64,000 nt of DNA from Echinometra lucunter (Eukaryota; Echinodermata; Echinoidea; Camarodonta; Echinometridae): positions 3,246,114 to 3,310,113 of the forward strand of contig CM057156.1 in NCBI GenBank assembly GCA_029962745.1, in the 5' to 3' direction. The stretch's first letter is position 1. The number at the start of each line of letters is the position of its first letter. Shown piece by piece: positions 9,527 to 25,634 of the stretch. The position numbers and the translations under genes were made by a program. The notes below the pieces were generated by a model. The model saw nothing but the letters and a program-made list of their open reading frames with translations, was not told where the DNA came from and searched no databases.

Positions 9527-10441
9527 TTTTTTTTCTGTTTTATTCAGTCAAATACAATCATGATATTTACAAACAATTAAATGAGATCAGCATGCATCAA
9601 ACAAGATCGAACATAAATCAATAAAAAGAGAGAGAGAAAAAAATAACAAATAAAAAGTGCAGCAATATACAATTAATACACATTAAGTAAATAATGCAAT
9701 ACTGTGACATAGATCCCTAGTGGGAATTGTTAACTATTTAAGTTGGTTTTAAAGTAAACATTATTATGAATAAAGTATCAAATTCATAGCATAAATCTCC
9801 ATTTCCTAAAGTGAATCGGATGCTTGTTATTTTTCCTGGCAACGTTATATTCTAGCTCTTTACTGGTATAGTAGCAAATGTTTTGTATCCATCAAAATTT
9901 GGAGATTTATTTTGAAATTTGCATAAGTAAATATAGTATTTCAACAGGAGGAATAAGAAAGTAAGGAATTTGTCCTGATCACAGCCAAATAGTTTTTCAA
10001 ATGTTGAAATATTCAGTGGTCTATTCATTTTCTGGGGAGCGTTTCATGAAGAGTTTTGTCGGTGATTTTCACCGACAACCGTTATAAGCTACTGAAAATC
10101 CTTGCATCTGATTGGCTGAGAGCAAATTAGTCAGTGAAAATCACCGACAAGACTCTTCATGAAACGCTCCCCTGTTCGATACTCTGAGTAGTGTCTCGCC
10201 AAATGGGTTTAATAACAGGGCAATCAATAAAGAATTGGACATAATTTTCAGGAGCAGAGTTACAAAATGAACAGTTAGGGGAGTCTTTTTTTTTCATTTT
10301 GTTATGAATCTTACCCCCCTTCCATTCCCTTGCCCACCACCACCATTGGTTAGTTTTAATTTTCAGCTCTTTACACGAGTCCTTTTTATTCTCTGGACTT
10401 ACAAACGTAAACATACAAACAAGCCTAACAAATCGAAACAA
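9527..10441 (-). pseudogene. L1-like LINE, 3' fragment, interrupted by a MITE
   Basis: On the minus strand the end of a reverse-transcriptase ORF is visible. A C-x2-C-x9-F-x3-C cluster (NCSFCNSAPENYVQFF then DCPVIKPIW) is followed, beyond the inserted element at 10034-10172, by FEKLFGCDQDKFLTF and YYIYLCKFQNKSPNF. These resemble the C-terminal region of L1/Tx1-type LINEs. The 3' end has AATAAA and an A run near 9527-9545. Most of the ORF is missing, so this is a 5'-truncated copy. Removing the inserted element and one CTG rejoins the reading frame, giving a clean insertion history. Confidence 0.6.
10034..10172. mobile_element. Palindromic MITE, copy C, nested in the LINE fragment
   Basis: The ends GGGGAGCGTTTCATGAA and TTCATGAAACGCTCCCC pair, and the arms continue for about 43 bases with two mismatches (a TTGTCGGTGATTTTCACC-type arm). 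The central 50 bases, from GTTATAAGCTACTG through CTGATTGGCTGAGAGCAAAT, are almost identical to copy A although the arms differ. CTG flanks both sides (10031-10036 region and 10171-10174). Confidence 0.88.
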
Positions 10442-11634
10442 AAGTGACGCCGTCCCAGTTTATTTACATACATATAGAAAAAAAATTATATGCCACTATT
10501 CTTCAGACCAAACCGACCAAGAAACATTCGGGAAGTGGTTGAAAGGATACACTTGATAAAGCAGTCATATACCTTCTTTGTAAATAATCTCATAAATTGT
10601 TTACCCAATGTCTACATTTTCATAGGCTGGCCTACTTCCATCTCTTGGGTTCGACTGTGCTGAGGCAAGGAGGAGAGAGATTCATGTTGGCAAGACCACA
10701 TTGTCATTCACTGAGAACAAACAGCGTGGATTGTAAACTGAGAATGTATTGGGTTAGGATTACATCTACTCTCGATATATTGGTTAAAATGAATCAAATC
10801 AGCTTTCATACACATTCCTTGGAAAGTGAGACAATATCACGTTCGGTAGATGCCAGCTAGATCTCGCTGTTTTGTTCGTGATTCAACTAGATTTGTCTAA
10901 ATATATTAAGCTAAGGGTATCTAGATTCCGCGAAGGATGGTAGCGACTGAAGAGAAAAAAATACGAAAATGAAACTAAAAATTATTTCAAAGGAATGGAA
11001 TTTAGAGAAATTTGGAAATAAGATAAAGAAGAAAAGGTGAATTAGTTGGATTATTGATGTTGGGGGAAGAGGTTGCAAACATATTTTAACATGTAATGTA
11101 CCATTAAAATTATACAAAAATAAATAGTATCAATACATAAACCGAATACATTTTGCCAATGAAGTCAGACCTTATTATTGTTTTTTTTTTACACTTGTCA
11201 TATCATCGGTATTTGACAATCTTCAAACATCTTTAGATAGAACATGGACACTTTCTATCAACAGGTTAAATGTAGGTTACTCAAACCTGTGTATCTCAGA
11301 TCTCTCAGTATCACAACCTTTCGCTGAATTTTCATCCCCCCCCCCCAAGTCAAAATTTCATCACGTTATCCATTTCAAAGATGAAATGCTAACTTGGCAA
11401 TAATTTCTTATTGATTTTGCTAGCTTCCGTTGCCTTGCTTTTTAGCTGACCTCGTGGCATTCTCAAACAGACCATGAGGTGAATGTCGAATCAGTCTCGT
11501 GTTTAGTGTTGACTGAGACACTCAATCTTACAAGTATTGGCCCCTTGGATGCCTAATGGCTCGTCTTTATGTTGTGTTCGGAATTTTGAAAAGAAAATGA
11601 AGGTCAGTGTCATGAGGTTTGATGTGGCGATATA
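10442..11634. other. Intergenic, no gene seen
   Basis: No supported coding or repeat structure beyond short homopolymers. Confidence 0.5.
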
Positions 11635-12248
11635 ATTGAAGAGTTTATTTCAAGAAGGCGCTAAATCCACTTTGAGTGATTTCGAGTAAAGTAAGGATTT
11701 TTATTTAATCCATATTCTTTCTTCTATGGATAATTTTTTTTTTCACAGTTGGATGTGCTAGTATTAGACACCTAAAAAAATAGAACGTGAAAAATCCTGC
11801 ATGAGTATTATTTTTTTCTTTAGAATTTTTTGTATTCATACATAATTTCCAATGGAATCAAATCCAAATGGCGCTAAATCCGTAAAAATATAAAATATAT
11901 CTATTCCTGAAAAAGTACTGCTCATACAGGATTTCTTTCATTCTCATTTGTTAGATGACTAATGTTGGTATTTGCAATTGTAAAAAGTTTTGATGTTTCG
12001 AAGTAGGAAAACGGTCAAAATAAAAATCGTCGATTTTCGCAAAGTGGATTTAGTGCCTATTGGGAATACATGAATTTAGATTCAGCGCCTTTTGGAAATA
12101 TATGTATTTTTCAACCCATTTTTCTACTTTCCTAACTATATTTTTGATATTCAAATGAGTCATATCGAAGCACATATGGAACTATCCAGTCCTACCTTGG
12201 TTTCGATGAAAAATGGATTTAGCGCCTTTCGGAAATAAGCTCTTCAAT
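11635..12248. mobile_element. Inverted-repeat element with GGCGCTAAATCC motifs
   Basis: The left end (11635-11673) and the complement of the right end match over about 38 bases: ATTGAAGAG, TTATTTC, then GGCGCTAAATCCA. The motif GGCGCTAAATCC or a close variant occurs about five times, forward in the left part (11658, 11875) and reversed in the right part (12044, 12079, 12213). There is no coding capacity. The 614-bp length suits a non-autonomous DNA transposon; the superfamily is not determined. Confidence 0.75.
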
Positions 12249-16730
<4,482 letters not shown>

Positions 16731-16985
16731 CGTTCAAGTTCAAGTTCAAGTTCAGGTTTTATTTCCAACATAACACGAGACATAAAATATCTTTTTTCTT
16801 TTTTTAAATCAAAGATATCGTAAATTACCATACATAATTTTTTCTCTCTTTTTTTCTTAACATCAAAACAAAATAGATGTCTGCTTGACACAATGTATTA
16901 AAGAAAGGAAATTAATTTTGGAAAGGAGAAATCTCAAAGAAAGCAATGCTTGTATAATTTCGTGGATTCCTCAAGAAAGGAAAAA
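16731..16985 (-). mobile_element. LINE 3' region directly behind the GST stop codon
   Basis: Immediately after the stop, GTTCAA units then TTTTATTTCCAACATAAC form the inverted 3' tail of a LINE. GGAGAAATCTCA (16925-16936) and GTGGATTCCTC (16962-16972) occupy the same places as the stem arms in the copies at 5593-5860 and 32330-33041. The native GST 3' untranslated region is therefore displaced or supplied by this element. Confidence 0.6.
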
Positions 16986-17697
16986 GAAAGTAAGGAAAAG
17001 AAAACAGAAGAGAAAACAGAAAACGATATTGAAATGATACAGAGCTAGGTAAAACAGCAGTATGTATTACAGTTGCAGGTTCAGTCACACAGTGAGGACT
17101 CCGCCAGATGAAGGATGCGTTGCGCATTATAGACAAGACGTGAAGGGAAAGGACAATAGGAAAAGGACAAGATAAGACAATGCGAGAAGGATCTGCTATG
17201 ATCTTTTTTTCAATGTGGAAATGGAGTCAAATCATGAATTTTGAAAAAAAAAGAGAAAGGAATATAGATTTGAACTTTTCTTAAATGATCTTCTTAATTA
17301 ACAGCTACAAATACTATTATTGTGTTATGTTTTTTTTTGTTGTTTCATGTCTTTTTTGTTTATATACTTCTTGTTATCTACTTTGTATTCATAGAAAAAG
17401 TCGATTTAGAATGTTCATGTTTATATATATATATATGTATGAAACTGAGAAGAACAGAATAATGATGTATATCAAATAAGTTAAATACAATACATGAATT
17501 GATTCACATGTCTCTTTGTCCCTCCCTACACGATGAATATCTGTAATTGTCTTTCTTGTGTTTGTCTTCATTTTCATTATCTGCTCAACTTTCCAATGCC
17601 CTCAGTGCGCTAAGCGCTTACTTCGTGGACAACACATATTTATGTTTAATTTCATGCTCTTCAAAATAAAATGGTTAATTTCATAATTACAAAGAAA
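16986..17697. other. Intergenic, no gene seen
   Basis: AT-rich with a short TA run near 17425. No supported coding sequence. Confidence 0.5.
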
Positions 17698-18090
17698 TTA
17701 AGATGGGCCTTATGTTAAACCCACAGAAATGCGAAATAATGTTTATTGGTACACATCAAAGTTTAAAGAGAATGCATAACATAATATATGACTACAATAT
17801 ATACACCGATGGAGACGAAATTCAAAAATTTGAACATTGTGAAACCTTGGTTTCATATTGACCAAGATCTTGGAATAATCGTGTCTTCTTTACTAAGAAA
17901 AACATAATAAAATTTATATATCTTCTTAGAAGACTCTGTCCATATTGCATTCTATGATTACTTGTTATATTTGTTTTGTTTTATATGTTTTGTTTTCAAT
18001 CTTGTTATCTTTTTGGTTTGGATGACTTTATAAAAAGCTTTTAGGTGGCAAGCGCATTCCAACCCATGAATGGTGAATAAATCACATCTC
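17698..18090 (+). pseudogene. Degraded LINE reverse-transcriptase fragment
   Basis: One frame from 17698 reads KMGLMLNPQKCEIMFIGTH and continues to DGDEIQKFEHCETL before breaking. This matches the region after the catalytic FADD motif of LINE reverse transcriptases (LxLNxxKC, then the FLG-type segment). It then shifts frame and meets stops. The rest to about 18090 is probably its 3' part. Confidence 0.5.
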
Positions 18091-18259
18091 AGCGACTGCG
18101 AAAAACTTTAGTTTGATCTATTTCGGAATCACCTCACTGGGATTGCTGACGGGACCAACAGCTATCTATTCATGCCCCAAATTATATATTTTTCTCAAAT
18201 GCATACAATTTAACTGCAAATATATATTTTTCGACTTGTGAATTTAAGCTGTGATAAAA

Positions 18260-18759
18260 NNNNNNNNNNNNNNNNNNNNNNNNNNNNNNNNNNNNNNNNN
18301 NNNNNNNNNNNNNNNNNNNNNNNNNNNNNNNNNNNNNNNNNNNNNNNNNNNNNNNNNNNNNNNNNNNNNNNNNNNNNNNNNNNNNNNNNNNNNNNNNNNN
18401 NNNNNNNNNNNNNNNNNNNNNNNNNNNNNNNNNNNNNNNNNNNNNNNNNNNNNNNNNNNNNNNNNNNNNNNNNNNNNNNNNNNNNNNNNNNNNNNNNNNN
18501 NNNNNNNNNNNNNNNNNNNNNNNNNNNNNNNNNNNNNNNNNNNNNNNNNNNNNNNNNNNNNNNNNNNNNNNNNNNNNNNNNNNNNNNNNNNNNNNNNNNN
18601 NNNNNNNNNNNNNNNNNNNNNNNNNNNNNNNNNNNNNNNNNNNNNNNNNNNNNNNNNNNNNNNNNNNNNNNNNNNNNNNNNNNNNNNNNNNNNNNNNNNN
18701 NNNNNNNNNNNNNNNNNNNNNNNNNNNNNNNNNNNNNNNNNNNNNNNNNNNNNNNNNNN
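18260..18759. other. Assembly gap, exactly 500 N
   Basis: 500 unknown bases followed by an A run. Identical in size to the gap at 855-1354. Confidence 0.98.
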
Positions 18760-21534
18760 AAAAAAAAAAAAAAAAATCATCAGCACGAGTACTGAACAAA
18801 TATCGGATGAGCCTGTGACATTGATATCACATTAAAAATGTATGGAAGTAGACAAATATTAACAACTTGCTGTTTGACTTTAGATTGCATTGCCTCATTC
18901 CTGCTCTTCTCAAGACAGTTTCGCAAATCGAAAGCGACTACTCCACGCCAGCAAGGACAGTTCGATGTTTTTTCTCTCTTCGCTACCTTCGCTGCTCTCC
19001 TTTCCGTCTCTACATCTCTCTTATTTAATTTTCTTACTTCATCTGTGCCTGCATTAAACCTTATCAATGACATTTTCATGTTGTTAGTTATCATTACCGA
19101 TGCGTGTACGTACCCACGTCAGATGGCATTTCGCAAAATGTCATTATTTTACATTTCGTCTCTCGTCTTAAAAATGTTCGATCAACTGGGTACGGGCCAT
19201 GGCGGAGGCCACCTAATTCATTCTGGCATACTTTTTTATACTCCAGCGTTGACAACGTTCCTTCTTGAATCGTGACCACTCGTCATGATTAGAAACTGCG
19301 CCCCCTGCAAGAAGATTCCACAACGCTTCTGAATATGTGTGTAGGATTAGGCTGTGAGATATATTTTGCAGTGTTGGTGTCCGCGTTTCGCGCTATGAAA
19401 ACCGCCGCATCTGAACAGATCCTTACTACTCAAAAGTACCGTGTCGTCTGCTCTTATGGTCTTCATTTGCGCGGTATTTCATCGACGACATTGCTTCTTT
19501 CCAGTGCTCACATACTGTAGCAATGCTAATAAACTGTACAAGTGTTGTTTTTAGAGGTTAATGCAATCGAATAGCCAGTAAGATGAATGAGGTGTATATA
19601 AGATTATTGATAATGGTACGCTAGACCTTATTTTCTATGCACATACTAATTTGAGTAAAAAATGTCGAATAAGCCTAGTTTTACTCATGATACACCCACT
19701 CCCGTAGTGATTCCAGCACGAAATCATGTTTTCTTCCGCATGTTACAACTTATGTGGGTATTAGGATTTGAACTGTTAGCTAAGATCATAGTGGCTGACA
19801 CTTTTCATTTCATTACATTTCATTTATTCATTTTCATTTCCAGATATGCAAAGCAAGCAGAGTAATATGTTACATAAATAGATTATTACAATTTAACCAT
19901 CTTTCAAATGATTAATGATTACATCATCTAAATTTTCCCAGACTGTCAACACATTAACAATTTAAAACAAACCTTGATGGATGACATCTGAATACACTGC
20001 GTTATCATTCGTGCCTTTACCATAATCACCGGTTCATAATAATGTTTTTTAAAGTTCTATGATGCGCCATATTATGCATTACTTGTGTACTCTAACGGTA
20101 TATTATAAACGTGAAAAACATCTTGAAATAGAAAGCAAACATCTAAATATGTAACGCCAGATCTACCGCAATTGACATAAAATCGTTCTGCTCTTATCAT
20201 TTCACTCAAAAAGAAAAACAGAAACATGAAGTTTGACGTAAAGATCGTGACAGAAGCCGCCTTGGAGCCATTACTTAAACGATGTTGAAAAATTATGAAT
20301 CACATGATCTTTCCCATCAAGAAAATAGGTCATAACTTAATTTTTATCGTGGGTGCGTGTAAATGGTAAAAATGCCCAAACATTGCACCGAGCTAACAAA
20401 CATCTCTTAAAATATATATTGTAAGTTTTTTTTTCTCTCCTAAATGTGCTTGAAATATGACGTGTATTTCCTGATTATTTTGGTTTGTATGCCATCTGTA
20501 AATCCCTTGGGAGTGTATATCGATTGAGTATATTTTACAAATACACTACAGTACTATAGCCGAATCTTGGAATGGAAGGGAAATTTATATTTGCAATCAG
20601 TCGGGCGGGAAATTAGTTGACTTTATTTGTCATGGCTTGAAACAGTGGCATTCCTCAGGAGGAGAAACGGGAAAAGAATGGGAGAAACTGAAAGAGGAGA
20701 AGGACGACGAAGATGAGAGAGAGGAAAGAGAGAGATAAGTAGAGAGAGAGAGAGGGGGGGGGATTCCAAATAAAGGGCGGAAGAGCAAGATAGAGGAGGT
20801 AGCATGTAGAAAGACACAGACAGAAGCAGACCGAGGGCGAAAAAGAGGAAATGTTACAAAGTAAAGGATGCGACAGAGAGGGAGAGAGATATGAAGTGCG
20901 AAAGAGGGAAACAGAGGGGAAAAGAGAGAGAGAGGGTGGAGGGGGGGGAGAGAGATAGAGAGAGAAAGAGAGAGGGGGAAAGGGTGAGAGTTAAGAGTGG
21001 TTGTTTACCAGCATTGATTAGCCATATATAACACAGAAAAAGGATGAAGTTTGTAGAGTGGGTTGATGCCGGAGAGAACCATCACCATGGGCTTGGAAAG
21101 ATGAACTATTTTAGAAGCTTTCTAATTCGTCTTAATTTGCACCCTTTGTAGTAATGACGCCACTGGCACAAGAATAGCTTTTATCTTGAAGTAAAAGTTG
21201 ACATCAAATATTCAGATATTCAGAATGAAACGTTGTCCACAAAACCGCTTTTATCGTTCGAAAGAAGAAGGGAATAATTTTCCGAGTCTTTTCTGCATTC
21301 TCACGAAGGTCTTTAGAGTGGTTTCCATTTTCTGCGCTGAGAATACATCATCACGTTCAAAACGGATGTGCAGCGCTGTGCGAAGAGTGCACGGGCGTGG
21401 ACGTGATTAGAAGAGAGGGGGGGGGGGGTTGTGGAATAGCAAAAGGGACAGAGTCTGGACTAGCAGAGGTGGTGCCTAATTGTCAACAGTTCGACCAGAC
21501 CGTAGTGACCTACTTTTCTTCAGCAAACGCCACT
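18760..21534. other. Intergenic; one balanced-composition block and purine-rich repeats
   Basis: 18780-19520 has unusually even base composition and is open on both strands (plus 18838-19275; minus 18780-19094), but neither product is recognised. 19797-19890 looks like another LINE 3' tail with TTCATTTCATT units. 20676-20990 is a GA-rich purine block. Nothing else supported. Confidence 0.45.
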
Positions 21535-21896
21535 GCTCTTTCTTTACTTCTTTCTTTTCTCTTTTCGCACTCTCCGGTTTTCATCTTCGCTTCACTTAAC
21601 TTAAATGTGTCATTATTCTTTTTATCACTTTATGTAATTCATCTGGTTTTTTATGTTATGTTATATTATGGTTATGTATTTATACTGAATGTTAAGATCT
21701 CTGTGCACTTGGTCAGGTGTGGGAAGGAAGGCCTGTGGGCCATGGCCATTTAGTCGACCTGTCCTTACCCAGGCTACCTGGCTTGGTGCAACAGGGGGTC
21801 TATGAAATTATTGTATTTACTCACTTTGTATGTTACCTTTGTTTGTTTCTTGATTTCTGAAAGTGCCAAATAAATAATAATAATAATAATAATATA
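21535..21896 (+). mobile_element. LINE 3'-end fragment with TAA tail
   Basis: The sequence passes through a low-complexity 3' region to AAGTGCCAAATAAATAATAATAA, a polyadenylation-like signal leading into a TAA array, the usual 3' end of several LINE groups. No reverse-transcriptase motif remains, so the assignment rests on the tail and overall look. Confidence 0.4.
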
Positions 21897-22009
21897 CTAC
21901 CCGTCATGATATAAGAGGGGGAAATAATGTGCAATGGTATAGTAGCGAGGGAGTTGCGAGACAACAAGCTCAGGTAATAAATAATTCCGGTTAATATCTA
22001 ACACAAATC

Positions 22010-22332
22010 CATATGCGGCGATCCGGGGGGGGGAACATGCCCCCCCCCCTCGATTTTTTTTTTCTGGGGGATCGTTCCCCCCCCCCCTCGAGTTTTTTAA
22101 AACTTAATATATTTATTTTTTCTAGCTATAGGCCTATATTGTATATTGATGGCAAAATGAGCTTCCGTCATTATTTTTTGCGGTTATTTTTAGCTTGCTT
22201 GCTTCGCCTCGCGCACATAATAAACGATCACCCCCCCCCCCCTTTCCACTTCTCGAAACAGATTCTTCGGCGTGACCTTCGGTGTTTCCGTCCCCCCCCC
22301 CCCCCACTCGTTACATGAAATCGCCGCTACTG
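22010..22332. mobile_element. Probable G-rich hAT-type MITE
   Basis: The ends CATATGCGGCGATCC and, inverted from the right, CAGTAGCGGCGATTTC share GCGGCGAT. The interior has four G or C runs and the GCTTGCTTCGCC motif also seen in the hAT MITE at 23587-24051. A matching 8-bp duplication was not found. Confidence 0.5.
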
Positions 22333-23095
22333 ACTAGATCGAATTCTTATCTTCAAACAGTAGACCCAACATTGCACTCAACCCTATCCTGTACGTCAAG
22401 CCCATTCGCAACCATCACCACCGCCCCCATGGACGGCAACTGCGCCGCAATGTTGATAATGGTGTTGCTGCAAACTCCCACTTCCCCTTCCCTTCGAAAA
22501 ATCCCGGTATGTGGTAGCTGTGGAGGATGAGGAGAGATGAGGATGAGGATGAGGATGACGACGACGATGAGGAGGATGATGATGATGACGACGACGATGA
22601 TGATGACAGGGTGACGATATGAATCTAGGAATGCAGAAGTATATTTAAAAACGTCTTTGGTCCAGGCAGTGGTGGCGATAGAAGTGGAGGTGGTCATAAA
22701 AGCATGATGGTCGTTATACCAGTGACTGTGATGATGACACTCTGACTGATGACTTCCAACTCAAGAGCTTTGTAATTCAGACAAACATTGACAAAGTGTT
22801 TTACGGCAGAGTCCAAGGGTATCGACAGACTTAGTGGTTTTGACATGGTATTATTATCAATAGACGCACAGAATGTGCAGATAATATTAAATTTTAATGC
22901 CTTTATCAATGAAGAGAATTATTATGCCAATGATGATTGTACCTTGTCGTGTGATCCATTTTATTTTGAGTATGGGCCTATTATTTCTCTTATACATTAT
23001 TCATGTCATTAATAATTAACATGGATTTCAAACCAGAGCATTTGTCTCTTAGTCTGTACCCCTATACTACCTTGGGTTTGGGGTTGTTTTTTTTT

Positions 23096-23131
<36 letters not shown>

Positions 23132-23586
23132 ATATCTCTTTCTCTCATTCTGTCTTTATATCTCTTTTTATCTCTCTCCTTCTCTTTTGTCATTTCCTCA
23201 CTTTCTCTTTTTCACACGCACACCCCCCCCCACACACACCCACCCACCCCCTCCTTTCCCCTCTTTCTCACTCACTTTCTTTCTTTAGTTCTGTCTGAGC
23301 AAGAAGATTCTGTGTGGCGCCATATTTCTGTTAACACATAACGTGATATGTGCTTGAAGAATTTATGCGAAAGCGATCGAGACAAAGTAATGTTATCGAT
23401 GCCCCTTTGGACCCCATATGAACATGATGAAAGGGATTTTCAAATGTCTATCACCTATAATTTTATGAATCAAATCAGGGTCGTCTTTAACAATGTTCTG
23501 AATTGGGAGAATGGGTATCTGCCATCAATTCTCATCCAACAAAAAAAAAAAACAAGAAAGCGTGCAAGTTTTCGTAATTCTTTCGT
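22333..23586. other. Intergenic; GAT-rich and CT-rich simple repeats
   Basis: A GAT/GAC-rich stretch lies at 22525-22610 and a CT run at 23096-23128. No supported gene. Confidence 0.5.
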
Positions 23587-24051
23587 CATTGGCGTAAATC
23601 CCGGGAGGATGGGGGATATATCCCCCCACACACTTTTTCGACAGGGGGATGGCGTGTACAAATATCCCCCCCCCCCCCACTTTTCAAAGAAGAAATGATG
23701 TTTGTATTAGAAAAATTCTTAATAATCTGTCATAAACAACCATCATATTTCAGAATTTGTATTTGAAAATGCGATTGAAAACCAGAAAAGTGGTTATTTT
23801 TGGCTAGCTTGCTTCGCCCGCTCATCATATGTTCGAATTTCTGTTTGAAAATGCGATTAAAAACCAGAAAATTGTTATTTTTGGCTTGCTCGCCTTCGCT
23901 CGCTAGCAAAATAAAAATTAAAATGTGTGTAAGGGAGTCTGTGCAGGTGGGTGAGGGTGTGTGTTTAAACTTAAGTGTGAGTTTGACAGAAAAAAAATCG
24001 GCAAAAAAGTCGATCATCCCCCCCCCTCCTCAAAGTGGATTTACGCCGGTG
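23587..24051. mobile_element. hAT-type MITE, family 3
   Basis: The left end CATTGGCGTAAATCC and right end GGATTTACGCCGGTG are inverted. The flanks TCTTTCGT (23579-23586) and TCTTTCCT (24052-24059) match at 7 of 8 bases. The interior has GGGGGATATATCCCCCC, two units containing GAAAATGCGATT followed by AAAACCAGAAAA, and GCTTGCTTCGC-type motifs. Non-coding. Confidence 0.85.
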
Positions 24052-25526
24052 TCTTTCCTTAACAAGGTTTAACATGGTAATCGGATATTCAGTGTAATAG
24101 CAACTCATAATATCGCATTGACGGGTTTCAGAAATGATCAAACGAGTAAAGATAAAAAGAAAAGGTCTTTTGGATTACTTACTCTTCATTGCTCATGACT
24201 TTGCGTGCATACTTCAATACCGAGTCAAGGTCATCAGCAAGGTTTCAAGCACATGAATTCAACAACATGACCATGATGACAGTTAAGAAGAGATTGAACG
24301 ATGGAGAAGGGAAAGAAAGAGAGACAGAGAGAATGATGAAAAAGAATAAGAAGAATTAAGGAAGAAGTAGAGAAAGATAGGGGGAAGATGAAAGAGGAGG
24401 AGGAGAAGAAGAAGAAGTAGTAGTGGAAGAAGAAGATGAAGAAGAAGAAGAAGAAGAAGAAGAAGAAGAAGAAGAAGAAGAAGAAGAAGAAGAAGAAGAA
24501 GAAGAAAGTATATAGAAGAAAAAGAAAATGAAAAAGGAGAGGATGAAGAAGAAAGTAGAAAAAGCAGAAGCAGACGAAGGAGGAAGAGGAGGAGAAGAAG
24601 AAGAAGAAAAGGGCGAACAGGAGAAAGTGAGGGTTATATAGTTATAATCATGAATAAAAGGCATCCAACATAAAAGAGACTGATCTCACTGTAACCTTGG
24701 TAACATAACATACATCGCCCGCCATTCCACTCTGAAGCACAAACACAAGAATCAGAAAATATGCATTATATGAAAAAATGCATTATTTTTACCTTACCAC
24801 TCTCGTCATCTGTCAACTTTTTGCTCCTTTCTTCTATCTGTCAGTCTCTGCGTCTTTCTCAAACTCGCCTTCTCCTTTCCCTTTATCATTCTTATCTTTA
24901 TTCCTTACTTTCTCTTCATTCGTTTCTTTCTCTCCCTCTCTCTCTCTTTCCACAATTCGCTCTCTCCATTCCTCTCTCACTGTGCATAAACTTATTACTA
25001 CGATTCAGCGTCATTAATGTTGCAACATTTTGCAGCGAAACATGATAATGTTTATCGGTGTAGTGATCAATCACCAATTCAAGCACGAAGTCGTTGAAGG
25101 TCGAGGCCATTCATGCGCAAATTCCCATTTCTGAACGCACTTATATCATCATTTGTCGAATCAAACTTGAGACTATTCGTTCCTTTTGATCATGGTTGTG
25201 CAAGTGTGCATCTGAAATTGTAAGAGCTTTATCATACTTGGTAAACCCAGAGAGAAAATGCACTTTAAATGAGGAAGTATGGAACATAATTAAACTTTCC
25301 TGTTCACTGTCCCCCCCCCCCTCCCTTTAGCTAAGGGGGAACCAAGCTGTCATGTTTAAAGAGTTATTCTATGGCTTTATTTTCATTCATTTATTCATAG
25401 CATTATTTTTGGTATCTTTATTCATTTATTGCAGTCAAACATATCTAATCAGGATGACAAGATCAGTTAAAAATTGTTTTACATCATGGTCCTGAGATTC
25501 AAAAACATGAATATCAAAAACAAATT

Positions 25527-25567
<41 letters not shown>

Positions 25568-25573
25568 CAAATT

Positions 25574-25634
<61 letters not shown>

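Noticed and set aside
18182..18835. Several frames across the second gap
   Set aside because: Same reason; they consist of the N run and an A run.
24356..24664. Poly-serine frame on the minus strand
   Set aside because: GAA repeat artefact.
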